Made by a program: the position numbers and the translations under genes. From Pararge aegeria (taxonomy: Eukaryota > Arthropoda > Insecta > Lepidoptera > Nymphalidae), in contig NC_053191.1 in NCBI RefSeq assembly GCF_905163445.1, positions 14,136,001-14,200,000 of the forward strand: a stretch of 64,000 nucleotides of DNA, given 5' to 3'. The notes beneath the pieces are model-generated. The model worked only from the letters and a program-made list of their open reading frames with translations, had not been told where the DNA came from and searched no databases. Below, piece after piece: positions 10,299 to 21,700 of the stretch (positions within the stretch are counted from its first letter, which is position 1; the number at the start of each line of letters is the position of its first letter).

Positions 10299-12197
10299 TT
10301 ACAATACACGCCTATAATGATGCATAATATTATAAAGTGTTATGCAGGCATATATAAGTGGAGATGCTTTTTCGGGACTGTAATGAAGCACCCAGTCAAT
10401 CCCCAAGCTGCGAAATGTGTCTTTGAGGTACCTATTGGCCCTTTCCACACAGTTTCTTACTTGGCAGTGCCAGTTTGTGTACTTCTCTGCAGAACTATTT
10501 GGTGCAGCTTCTAGATCCGGAGTCATCATCCAAGGCTCTAGAGCATAGCCTGAGTCCCCAATAAAATTCTACTTTGTTATTTAAACATGTAAATTAATTC
10601 CTACTTGTTTTGCTTTTTCAGATTTTCTCCAAGATTTTAATAAAATGTTGAATAGAAATATATGCACAATCCTACATTGTAATTTGGACGTGATGATTAA
10701 CCCATGCCCATGTTAAATAATTTATCAGACATTTTTTTTGTATTTTCTTATATTTCATTACTAAATACAGTATCTACTGCCAAGTTTTTGTACTAATTCC
10801 TCAAATAAACAATTTTATTATAATGAGACATTGTTTTTTGTATATTCATATGAATAATTTACCAGACTAGTCGTATACAACATATGCAGCAGAATCCTAG
10901 GCATGTAATTTCTAGGTAATTATGAGGAGTATAATATAATGATATAGGTAGGTGTGTAACTTTTTTTGATTTGCATTGTTTCCCTTTTATACTAGTAAAT
11001 GGCAACAATAAGTAAAGTTTTGAAAGTTTGCACATTTTATTTAAAACATACATAAGATGTAGTACTGTCCGATTCTACTTTCATACAGCTGTATCTTTTC
11101 ATATTTTACTTTAGAGTTAATAAATATGAATTGGTCATGGACACACACCACAATCTTAAACTTACTTGATTGTTTAAGTTTTTGATAAATTCTAGATCTA
11201 AATAATTTGTCTTTACCAGTTGAACATCTATCGTGGATCTCCAGAGTCTGTTCCCGGGAATAATATCTACTTTGGCATTAGTCTAAAATGAAATGAAAAA
11301 TAATTAAAGTACCTAGCATTGAATATCTTTGCTATGTACTTATACTGAAGTACTAAGTACTGACTAATAATTTTATTATTAAAGTAAGTATATCTATATT
11401 TGATGAGGGGATGTCTGCCATTGCCAGACGGGTGATCAGTCCTATGTAAGGACCATTCCACCCTATTCCCCATGTTTGAGACACAGGTTTTACTGGTGTC
11501 CCGGCAGGGTCCCCCCTGAAACCTACCAGTCTCTGTGGTGAACCTAACAATATCCCCTAAGGTGAGGTTTGCTAGGTCTTCTTCACTTATTCTATCCTTA
11601 CCTTGTAGTTCCCATCTTACCAACACGTACAAGGGGCACTCGGCTATAAAGTGAAAACTAGTTATCACATCACTGCACTTTGAACAGGATGGGATTTATA
11701 TTTACTAATGAGAATTATTAGGAAGTAAGTACCTATATATACTCACATACTGACAATAGCTCCAGTAATTTGGGTCAGTTATTTGCTGACTGTTGTTTGA
11801 GCAACAGCCATGGTCTTGACCTGTCCCCGCTGATAACTACCGTCCGCTAATAGCCTTAAAGATGTGAGAACCTAGACAAAAAGTGATTAGCCATGCTTTT
11901 TTTTAAACCTACGTTCATATATAGATGATGTCTTTGCACAAGGTGATTTTAGGTACTTAATAACAACTTACTTTTATGTGCACTGGTAGTCCATCGACAG
12001 CATTTAGTGGTTAGTGCCTCTTTAAGGTCCTCGCACGAGTACAGCACACAATTTTTACCCATCCGAAACAAGTGTTGGAACTCTGCATCGGGAAATTCGA
12101 ACGGATTACTGGCGTCACGTATAGATCGCCGGTGTAATTTTCGTTCAGATTTCTCCATTTCACTTGAATAATAAGAGCCCCAGAAAGCACGAGACAT
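10299..12197 (-). pseudogene. Harbinger transposase, broken
   Basis: Minus strand. Exon 1 (12197 to about 11971) reads RRSIRDASNPFEFPDAEFQH and LFRMGKN. The next exon (from about 11873) reads VLTSLRLLADGSYQRG, MAVAQTTVSK and then a stop. The last one (about 10570-10299) reads GDSGYALEPWMMTP, with a catalytic-triad Asp, then NCVERANRYLKDTF with the expected Glu, and VLHYSPEKASPLIYACITLY. A LINE fragment sits between exons. The first catalytic Asp region was not securely found. Confidence 0.75.
11267..11700 (-). mobile_element. Jockey/R1-like LINE 3' ORF end, nested in Harbinger
   Basis: The minus strand reads CSKCSDVITSFHFIAECPLY then LANLTLGDIVRFTTETGRF. C-x2-C...H...C followed by a short helix is the C-terminal zinc knuckle of Jockey/R1-type reverse-transcriptase proteins. 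Confidence 0.6.
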
Positions 12198-12478
12198 GTT
12201 TTTTTCGACTTTAATTCGTTAACAGAATTTTAAACCCACGTCTAAGGACGGGGATAAAATTGTCTCTTTCAAATGTCAAAAAAGGATAGTCTTTCCCCTT
12301 TCATTTCTTCCCATGCTATGGGCGGGGGATATATATCCACGAGAAATGTCAAACGGGGATAAATTTATCCTCTCCCCTGTTGCCGTGCTCTGGCAAGGGG
12401 AAAAGATAATTATATCCCTTGATAGAGGATATAATCGGGGGATATAATTTATATCTCCTGCCCGTGCTAGCCCTGCAG

Positions 12479-12550
12479 TCTTTGTGTTTTTCTCTATTCG
12501 TCCTTTAAATTCCTATCTGTGTTGTGGTGTACAAATAAAGAATTTAAATA
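12479..12550 (+). repeat. LINE tail family D, right half
   Basis: TTGTGTTTTTCTCTATTCG and GTGTACAAATAAAG continue the copy interrupted at 8898; together they make one LINE tail. Confidence 0.55.
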
Positions 12551-12579
12551 TATTTATAAAGTGCGCATTGGTGTACTTC

Positions 12580-12622
12580 ACATGTCTTTGAGAACATTCT
12601 GGAGAACTCTTAGGCATGCATG
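12580..12622 (-). repeat. SINE A fragment
   Basis: TTTGAGAACATTCTGGAGAA, then CTCTTAGGCATGCA matches the middle of SINE A in reverse. It abuts a SINE B head. Confidence 0.55.
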
Positions 12623-12628
12623 CATGTT

Positions 12629-12880
12629 GACGGCCGATTGGCGCAGTGGGCAGCGACCCTGCTTCCTGAGTCCAAGGCCGTGGGTTCGATTCCCACAACT
12701 GGACAATATTTGTGTGATGAATTTTTTTCAGTGTCTGGGTGTTAATCTATATATTATAAGTATTTATGTATATTATTCATAAAAAATATTCATCAGTTAT
12801 CTTAGTACCCATAACACAAGCTATGCTTACTTTTGGACTAGATGGCGATGTGTGTATCGTCGTAGTATATTTATTTATTT
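12629..12880 (+). repeat. SINE B copy, near full length
   Basis: GGCCGATTGGCGCAGTGGGC (A box) and GTGGGTTCGATTCCC (B box), then the body to GTCGTAGTATATTTATT. tRNA-derived; not a tRNA gene. Confidence 0.85.
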
Positions 12881-13415
12881 TATTATTTAATGTAAAGGTA
12901 AGCCTAAAATTACCTTCGTTGTCGTTATTCATACCATGTAACTGTAAAGCTATAACACGAAATAAGCTTTAAAACAGCCGAACTCCACTTTCCCTAATTC
13001 CCCGTCTATTAAAAGTTGAAACCCCTTTGCGGCTACCCCAGACCCCTTGCATAGCCGAGCACCTTAAATTTTTCATAAACGTCCGGGCTTCCGAAGTGAA
13101 TTTGTGTATGCCACGTACCCCGTACCTATTTAACTAGGGTTTACCTAATCTTTGGGCGTTCCTGGATTTTCCCTGGGAAAAATAGTTTGTTAATGTTTCG
13201 TTTATACAGGATTTGATTATAATTTTAAACGCATAACTGGACGAACTATAGTTTGAGGGATTTGAAAAATGATTCGGTTCATGGGATTACATCCTTACTA
13301 ATATTATAAAAGCGAAAGTGTCTTTGTTTGTTTTTTCGTCCTTTTCGCATTAACTAAGCCACCAAGAATTTGATTTTTGGCATTGTTAGTTGAAAGGACG
13401 TAGAGTAAATATATA

Positions 13416-13645
13416 CAGCCGATTGGCGAATTTTGCAGCGACTCTGCTTTCTGAGCCCAAGGCCGTGGGTTCGATTCCCACTACTGGAAAATGTTGGATG
13501 AGCATGAATGTTTTTCAGTGTCTGTGTGTTTATATGTATATTCAATAATCAGTCGTCTTAGTACCCATAACACAAGCTACGCTTACTTATGGGCTAGGTG
13601 GCGATGTGTGTATTGTCGTAGTATATTTATTTATTATTTATTTAC
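13416..13645 (+). repeat. SINE B copy
   Basis: Same family as the copy at 12629; the A box is degraded and the B box intact. Confidence 0.8.
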
Positions 13646-13724
13646 TTATACTACATTTAATATAACTTAAAATGTTCATATGCATAATAATACATATAGA
13701 TGGAAATAATAATTACAAACTAAA

Positions 13725-13865
13725 ATTAATATTTATAATAAATATAAGCCGTCTAACTGTTCACTTATGGGCATGGTACCCAAAATGCTGGCGCTATTTC
13801 CCCTTTGTACAGCTTGACTTAGCCGTTGGGCTAAATAAGCGCCAGCTCTTGGGTCACCAGACGTA
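13725..13865 (+). repeat. Low-copy repeat shared with 34300-34405
   Basis: AATATAAGCC, GGTACCCAAAATGCTGGCGC and flanking text recur at 34300-34405. Family unknown. Confidence 0.5.
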
Positions 13866-14065
13866 AGGACCAATTTTTGTGACACTATGTTAATAAAATT
13901 TTTCGTGTCCGAAGACCATTAAAGACATTTAATTACATAATGTTAAATTCTATATATGTATTCTGTTTTTTTTTCTAATTTTTATGCACATATGGGAAGA
14001 CACTGACTGACCAATGAGTGGCAATATCTTAGATTGGGGATCCAGGGTAAATTAAGAAAAAAAAA

Positions 14066-14129
14066 AGTACTTTTTATAGTATTTTCTTTATTATTATATA
14101 TATGTAGAAAAGTACTTTTTATAGTATTA
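14066..14129. repeat. 22-bp direct repeat pair
   Basis: AAAGTACTTTTTATAGTATT occurs at about 14068 and 14110. Confidence 0.8.
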
Positions 14130-14214
14130 TAATTTATGGAAAAACATTAAATTAGGCCGCCAAATTGTATATGTTGCTTTAGTGGTGTGCCATATAAGTT
14201 CATTCATTGATTCA

Positions 14215-14465
14215 TTCTTTCTTTCTCAAAAATTCATTTATTTCAAGTAGGCGTCATATAATACTTTTGAAACGTCAAGTCTGTCTGTGTGTAGTCACTC
14301 CACAACCAGTTTGGAAGGCAGATTCTACCGAGAAGATGCCGACAAGAAACCCAGCAGTTGCTCTTTTCCAGTATCAACAATTTACGTTTTAAATTTTAAA
14401 ATTCATTTTTCTATCTTGTGAGAGATGAAAGCCGAGCTGGATGCTTCCAAGCAACCTTGTCATTA
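14215..14465 (+). repeat. Interspersed repeat, family E
   Basis: TTTCAAGTAGGC, CTTTTGAAACGTCA, TTGCTCTTTTCCA and CTATCTTGTGAGAGATGA. A second copy is at 17808-17990. Confidence 0.6.
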
Positions 14466-14894
14466 AGAATATTCTATCATTCATTCTTCCATTCAACTAA
14501 CTTCCCAGGTGTGGTAGGTATACCTACATGGGCAGCTATACATGTCATTGTTCGCGGTTGGCCACCAGTAGAAAATTACATGTCTTAGCGGCTAATGTAG
14601 ACAACACAAAAAGTGCACTATTCTGTATTCATAGTTAGTGTCTTCATCGTCCTGGTACTGTTTTACAAATAACCTCACGAGTGAAGTCGTGGGTAAATAA
14701 AAGCTAGTTAAATAAATACTAAGAGACCTTGGCCTGGTAAGAACTGCAGTAAATTCTATTTTAGAACGAAATAAAGCTAACAGGTTCCTATCAAATTTGG
14801 CGAGGCACGATCAGTGAAGGTGAGCGTTCATGTACGTCAAAGGCTCCTAATATCTATATCCAAGTCATAACTCGCAAGTCCCGGGAGCTTTCTC

Positions 14895-15045
14895 TCTGTC
14901 AGACTGAACTCCCTTGGCTCAACAGTGAGTTCTGCGGTTTCAAGTGGGAGGTCCCGGGATTGATTCCCGGCACGGACAATTTATGAATTTTCTCTGGTCT
15001 GGTCTGGTTGGAGGCTTTGGCTGTGGCTATGTAACATCATACTTT
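14895..15045 (+). repeat. SINE C copy
   Basis: GGGATTGATTCCCGGCACGG (B box) then TCTCTGGTCTGGTCTGG. Confidence 0.7.
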
Positions 15046-15554
15046 GATTGCGAGTGTATTTTTTTATAGATTCTAAGGGTACGGGGCACTGACTATAATA
15101 ACTTATTTTATATTTTGAAATATTCATCGTTAACTCTATATAGGTATGACTTAGTACTTATTCTTATTTTAGTGCACAAGTCCTTAATATGACTTTAGTT
15201 TTAAACCTGTAAAGACGCACTCACCTCAACCCGGTAGTTAAAATAATTACAATAGCAGACAAATTATATGCATTGGCATTTGAAATGGGTAGGCGATCGG
15301 AAATACGTTATTTCCGCCTTGCCATAATAGTGAGGTAGCTTAACAAACAGAGCTCAGCGGCCATGAGTTTAAAATTTAAATTCAAAATTATATCGTTTTA
15401 ATAATGACAGAGGGCGTTACTTTGAGGAAATGCATGGGCATAGCAGGAATAAAGTAACGTAGATCAACAACTCAAATTTGGGTTTAATGAGTCTAGGCCC
15501 TATCATCGCTTCCGATATCATATTGTTAGCTGCTACTAGTTAGACGGAGAGTGT

Positions 15555-15732
15555 CTTGCGTAGTTTTATGAAGTGTTTTTTACAAATCCCATAGGAGAAG
15601 TAATCTGTGTTACGCTCTGTCCTTCCAACTATCTCTATGCCAAAAACCAAGTAGATTGGTTGTTTAGTTAGGGCATAAAGAAAGGACAAACAAATAAACA
15701 AACACTTTAGCATTTATTATATAAGTAAGGAA
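15555..15732 (+). repeat. Interspersed repeat, family F
   Basis: Ends AAACAAACACTTTAGCATTT and ATTATATAAGTAAGG. Confidence 0.5.
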
Positions 15733-16219
15733 GTAAGGATAACAATCCCATACTGTCCATAACCAACGTTATATTAACCTCTTAGTTCCTTTAGTCACCT
15801 CGTAAGATGATCATCATCGTAGCTCTGACTGTACCAAAATCATTCTTATTCTATAGACCTTTAAGTTTCATTTTCCTCGTTTGTTGTATTAAAAATGCAT
15901 TTCCCTCTTAATTCTCAATTGCCGGAAGCTTGGGAGAGGAGCAATTCAGAAAAGCTTTGTCTTCGTTATGGCAATTTGAACTTTATTCTGAGTAGAGGTG
16001 ATTTAAAAATGGAAAACATCACGAAATAATTAATCTATAAAGTATGAATTCAAAACCAAGCGTACAATGTTGTAGACGCCTGTGCAAACTGCATTTTTTT
16101 GGGGTATCAATGTATCTATGCGAGGAACTTGTGAGGGGTCTGTACATTGTTCCTAAAAGAAACATTATATGCACTCTTATTAAAGGAGTCTCGTGATTAT
16201 TATTTTATACTATATGTAA
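15733..16219. other. Non-coding, nothing recognised
   Basis: No exon or repeat called. Confidence 0.4.
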
Positions 16220-16312
16220 AGAATTAAATAAAAATACCAAGAAGCTCTCGGCGTTGTCGTTCCTATCATTAAAAAAATGAAAGTTCTTTTGACTTTTCAA
16301 AATTCAGTAATA

Positions 16313-16493
16313 ATCTATAATAAAAGAAAGTTGTGTTAGTTACACCATTTATAACTTAAGAACGGCTGGACCAATTTTTATGATATTTGATTTTTTGGAT
16401 TCCTCTTAGACCGGAATAGGATACTAAGTATTAAAATATAACATTCATAAAAAAAAAATATATGCGCGGTACGAAGTTCGCCGGGACAAGTAG
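16313..16493 (+). mobile_element. Decayed Helitron-like element
   Basis: Begins TCTATAATAAAAGAAAG, has ACGGCTGGACCAATTTTTA, and ends with a weak hairpin near CGAAGTTCGCCGGG and GTAG where CTAG is expected. Confidence 0.4.
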
Positions 16494-16499
16494 TTTATT

Positions 16500-16922
16500 A
16501 TAAATTGGAGATTGGAAAATTGAAATAATATCAAACAAAGTAGCAAAATTTTGCCTTTAAATAAATTAATTAATTGAGAATATTATTGATGATACAGAAT
16601 AATTATGTACTCCGTGATTCTAGTATTCATTATTAGCTACAAAAAGGTCCGCTTTAGCAACTTTTGTGTTCTAATAATTTCATTAGATCGCCGGTAGAAA
16701 CGAAATTGGTTACGTTAGTATCGCAATATCTTATTCAAATAAATATTTTTATGATTGAGGGTATTTTTATAAGAGTCAAATACTTCTTAAATTCGTTCAA
16801 TCGGACATTTAGAATTTATTGCGAGTTAAAAAAAATAACGGACTACAACTAAACAAAACTTAATTACTTACTAAACAAAAAAAAACAAACGCAGACGAAG
16901 TCGCGGGCAACAGCTTGTATTA
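16500..16922 (-). repeat. Interspersed repeat, family F relative
   Basis: Ends with GACGAAGTCGCGGGCAACAG; shares TAGCAAAATTTT and ATTGATGATAC with 46590-46850. Confidence 0.5.
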
Positions 16923-17419
16923 TATATAGCACTGCGAAGAACGTAACGAGTACTAATATGTCTCCGAATATCTTAATCAGAAGTTCAAGATGAATATATT
17001 GCTATAATAACCTCCTTTTAGAAGTCAGTTGAAAGTTCCTAAACGGAGTATAAAAAACTGATCTCAGCATTAGTCGTACGCTTTCGAGAGAGGAAAATAT
17101 GTGACATCCGCAAAATGACTAGCACTTAACAAGTTTTTATGTCGCGACCCTGTTTCACCCCTATGAAAGGGATGAAAAGCTATTGAGACACTGGGCTTAG
17201 CCTTTCAGAGGCCTCACAAGACCTAGATTACGTTTTATTATGACGGGGAAAGGGTTCATGTTTTAGTGTATGAATCCACGTTTATGTTACATACGGTAAC
17301 GGTAACTAATATATACTCGGAATGATACGATGAAAGAAAATTTTGGCAGTGAAAAGAGAAAAAATGTATTCCGACCTTGGTATGAAAAGTATTATCATCG
17401 GAAAGGTCTTCATGTAACT

Positions 17420-17640
17420 TTGATATCCCAATGGGTAGGACTTCGACTAAACTTTCGGGGGGCCGATTTCGAATTCCAGCACGCGCCTCTTATGTGCCTC
17501 AGTTATGTGCGTAATATAACTTGCTTCAATGGTGAAGAAAAACATTATGGGAAAACCTTCATGCCTGAGATTTCTCCATAATGTTCTCCAGGTGTGTGGA
17601 TTCCACCAATCAGCCTGGGTTCGATTCACGGGTCGGTTAA
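17420..17640 (+). repeat. SINE A copy, diverged
   Basis: ATGGGTAGGACTTCGACT, TTCGGGGGGCCGA, then CTTGCTTCAATGGTGAAG and GTGTGTGGATTCCACC. Confidence 0.8.
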
Positions 17641-17807
17641 AGAATAATTGGGCTTTCTGTAAAAAAATATCAGAACAAGTCCGGATTTATTTTGGTTATT
17701 GTAAGTTGAGAACCTTTTAGAAGCACCTTCCCGCTATGGAGAGCCAGTGAAGCCGTCGGTCCCAGTTATATCACTAACACGTGATAATAATCGCTGAATT
17801 ACGCCAA

Positions 17808-17990
17808 TTTAAGTAGGCCTAGATTAACAGCAATTTTGAAACGTCACGTCAGTCTGTTTGAGTGGAGAGCCGGCAAGAAACTCAACAGATTGTTCTTTTT
17901 CAACATCATTTTATAGTTAAGTAATCTTTACAATTATTCTATCTTGTGAGAGATGAGAGCGGAGTGGTGTGTTTCCAAGCAGCATTAGAG
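17808..17990 (+). repeat. Interspersed repeat, family E
   Basis: Second copy of the family at 14215, sharing CTATCTTGTGAGAGATGA. Confidence 0.6.
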
Positions 17991-18122
17991 TGTCGGGGTG
18001 GGTTTATGATTTAAAACCTCTCTTCTATGAGAAGGGAGGCTTTGTGACCAGCCGTTGAACATTTATATGCTAATGCTACTGATACTGGAAATAGAACTAA
18101 CAAAAGTTTTCATTTGTTTCAG

Positions 18123-18744
18123 AACACCAGGCAGGCTCATCATGTAACCTCATCAAATAACTTAAACAAAAACAAACTATTCGTAATAGAATGACTGGAA
18201 TCTCCTTCGAACCTCACGTATGTGATAAAAAACTACATAGACCTATTTTAATATAAAAGAAATCTTTTGCAAAAACCCGCGTTCCTCTAGAATTAGTGTC
18301 AATTAGAACCAAAGTGCCGCCCCTTCAAAAAGGGTGGTGATTTGAAATTATTTTTTCTAATAACCAAAGTTAGTTTAAGATGTCGAATATGCCAATTTAT
18401 AGTCAAGTTGTGCCCAAGTCTCAGTATAGGGCGAAGAATTCCAAAGGCCAAAGCTCCAGAGAGACCCGAGCGCCAAACACGAATCGCGAATTCGACCCCC
18501 TGAATTACAACCACGGGGGTAACATACAACTTTTGAATGCGCCTTTGGAAAGTAGGATGGAGAAGTTAGAAAAACGGGAGTCCAGAAGAAAGGAAGAAAC
18601 CAGAGCTAGAAAAGCGCTTATTAGAAGTGATAATGCCAACGAAGGGAAGGTGGAGGCTTATTTGAGGCAGAACCAGGTCAGCATCAGGCAACAGCAGCAT
18701 CGACATTCTGCGGTTAGGCAAGCCGAGCATCGGGTTAATTTAAG
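18123..18744 (+). CDS. ANKRD50: ANKRD50 exon 1 (5' UTR plus start codon)
   Basis: The coding part is 18380-18744 and ends in phase 2 at a GTGAGT donor. The start ATG at 18380 has A at -3, and an in-frame TAG lies at 18371-18373, so no earlier start exists in this exon. A pyrimidine-rich acceptor at 18121-18122 suggests a 5' UTR part beginning at 18123 (inference); upstream UTR exons were not found. It encodes a charged segment with a Lys/Arg/Glu-rich probable coiled coil (about residues 55-120). The following intron holds a SINE fragment and a foldback. Confidence 0.75.
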
Positions 18745-21700
18745 GTGAGTGTATACCGAATCTAACTGTATCTGCATTACGACGGCCGATTGGCGCAGTG
18801 AACATCGACCCTGCTCTCTCAGTCAAGGCTGTGGTTGTCCCTTAAGACCAAAGATTTCGAACAGTTAATTTTAGCGAATGTCCTTTGATTTATTTCCTTG
18901 TTTATATTCCATCCAATTGTCACGGCAGATCAAAATTAGGTATGCCAAACTGTAGCTCAATTCAAATATAAATGTTAAATAATTCAAATATATCAAATAT
19001 TTGAATTGAGCAACATTTGATCTGCCATGAGAATTAGATGGAGTATAAACAAGAAAAAAATCAAGGGACATTCGCTAAAATCAACGTGGAACCAACTACT
19101 GGCTGGGTGTGATTGATCTCGGTTACCCACCAACTAGGTCAGCGGTCATGGTCTGATAATAGAGACCTTTAAATTGGTGTTGAAACTTTTGAAACCAAAT
19201 TATCTCATCAATAATCTCAATCCCGTATTTCTTATTCCGGACAAGTACTCTTGAATTGAAGCCAATTAAGCTAACTGCTTTCGTTGCAATTACGTGACGT
19301 GAATATAAAGGGACAAACGCCGAATTACAACTGAATGGTTTCATTAGAACAATGGCATTAAGGAAAAAATGTGTTCAATTAAGAGTATGAGTTGCATACA
19401 AGCGAAGATATCATTCACATTTTTGATAATGATTCTCTAGTTTCAAGGAAAAAAAGTTATGCCGAAATGATTCATTATTTATGACGAACGACTATAAAAC
19501 CGATTTGTAAGAAAAAAAAAAGTAATGATATATGACATTATTTGTTTGTTATAACCGTGGCTGGTTACTACTTTACAGGGAAGACCTAACTTCCAGTTGA
19601 ATAATAAAAAAATGTTTACAGATCACTCCCTTTGAACGAGGTGACCTCTCGTGGCCACGATCGAACGCCGACTGACAGGCATCGCGGATTCCCAGGCGAC
19701 AGGGATGCGTCTAGAGATTATCGGCGCGAAAGGGACCGAGATAGAGAAAGAGATAGAGAGAGAGATAGGGAAAGAGACTTCGATTTCGATGGTACGTATC
19801 TGATCTTCTTTATATTTTTGTAACTTTTTCCCTTCTTCGGGCACTTTTAGGCATCCCTATAGCCAAGTATGATTTGCGAACTGTAAGGATTAGGGTGACG
19901 GTTGTGATTAATTACCTCAAACGTATGTGGAAAGATACTACGTTCAACTTTCCCGTACTACATGAAGGATGATGGAGATTTCATGGATATGAGTGACAAA
20001 CCTATAAGTCACTTATTAAATAAATAAACTAAGTATATACGTTCCAAATTTCAGTCAGATCAGTTCACTAATCCAAACGTGCAATCCATTTTTCTAACAA
20101 TCTTTTCATTACTTTTTAGTGTAAAATATGTTTTAAAAATATAAAAGAAACGAATAAACTAAATAAAAATGGATATTCTTTATGTAAGTGTGTTTTAAGT
20201 ATTTTCGAAACAATTTAAAAATAATCTTTATAATAAGAAGCAACAAAAAGATTTTTACCACTATAAGACAGGTAAGAAAGAGAATTAAACATACTTTAAT
20301 ATAAGTTATAGTGAACTTAGTAATTGTCGCTATAAGTTGACTCGTAACAATTTGACTTTGATAATCGTTACAGGTTCACCACTCAGTCCGATGGCTCCGA
20401 GGGGGGACAAGGAACGACCAGTACGCAAATCAACCTCCGCACAGCGAGTGTCAGAAATGATCTCCGCGGACAAAAGGCGCTTCTTCTGCAGGGAGTGGGT
20501 GTTCCAGAAAATCGCGCATTGCTTAGAACAGCGGGCTGTCAGTAAAACGGCTGGTGCTTTGATTTTAGGTAATGTTGTGTTCTGAATTGAATAATAATGA
20601 CAGATTAATGAGTGTAAGTAATATTGGATAGAAGCAGGCGTTACTTTGCGGAAATCCATAATATATTATGAAAATTAAGCTTAGTTTGCTATACTCCTCT
20701 GTCAGCAGGAGAATCTGTATGGTGTAATTTATAATTAATTCAATCCGTATACTCCACACCAAACATATCCTCGGCAATGTACCCTCTATGCACGTTTCGC
20801 TCCGAAACTGGAGCAATGACTTTACAATGAATAACTGTTTAGACACGTGTCTTAACAATTATTCCGTAAGATAAATCATTGTAAAGTCAACATCTCCTGA
20901 GGATGCTCCGGTTTCGGAGCGAAACTGTGGAAACATTATGTGGATAATAGGATCTAGTGGTTATCTAAACCTTATTTTTATGCCATTCAAGGAAAATCTG
21001 GTCTTATGAACCCGTTGCTTCTGACGCTCTAAAAGTCTTGAGTTATTATCAGAAAACAAGGGTGAGTCTTAGCCTCTGGATGATCACGTGCCAGTAATAT
21101 TTAAGAAAGTTTAAAACCTTACGGGGAGATCTTTAATTTGTTGCAGACCTTTGAGTTAGTTACAGTGGGTAGAAAATCATGGCAGTCAAGTCACTGAGGT
21201 AAGTTTTCGTCGTTGGTTTAAAAAAAAAAAAAATTTGTCTTTTTGCAGGTGATGCGGGGAGTGGTAAAACGGCGTTATGTCAAGAACTAAGTCAGCCAGG
21301 AAGCGGCCCGCAAGCTAGACAACAGCGTGCGTTAAACAGACGACTGCTAGCTAGGCATTTTCTTCAGGTTCGCTTTTTGTTACTGTTTCTTTCCTAAATA
21401 AGATGATATGTTATACGGTGATAGCCCAGTGGGTAAGACTTCGACTTCGTTTTCGCGGGGCCGAGTTCGACTTGCAGCACGCATCTCTAAGTTTTAGAGG
21501 TTAAGTTATGTGCGTTTTAAGCAATTGAAGTATTACTTGCTTCAACGGTGAAGGAGATCACCAATCCGCACTGGGCCAGCGTGGTGGACTACAGCCGTAA
21601 CCCTTTCTCAATGAGGGAGAAGACCCGTGCCCTGTAGTGGGCCGATGATGGGTTGGTATGATGATGAGGATATGTTATATAAAAGTGGGAAAACTCATTA

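Larger units (their letters stand above)
8899..12475. mobile_element. PIF/Harbinger DNA transposon, 3,577 bp
   Basis: The terminal inverted repeats begin CAGGGCTAGCA and continue with GGGC(G/A)GG. A 3-bp target duplication CAG sits at 8896-8898 and 12476-12478. The subterminal zones carry repeated GGGGATA/TATCCCC words. Inside are two convergent gene relics, a Myb/SANT-like protein on + and a Harbinger transposase on -, as expected for the superfamily. Both are broken, so the copy is inactive. Confidence 0.85.

Noticed and set aside
12629..12700. tRNA gene (also 540-600, 13420-13490, 31766-31840, 52141-52210)
   Set aside because: A and B boxes are present, but each is followed by a recurrent SINE body and lacks a full cloverleaf acceptor stem.
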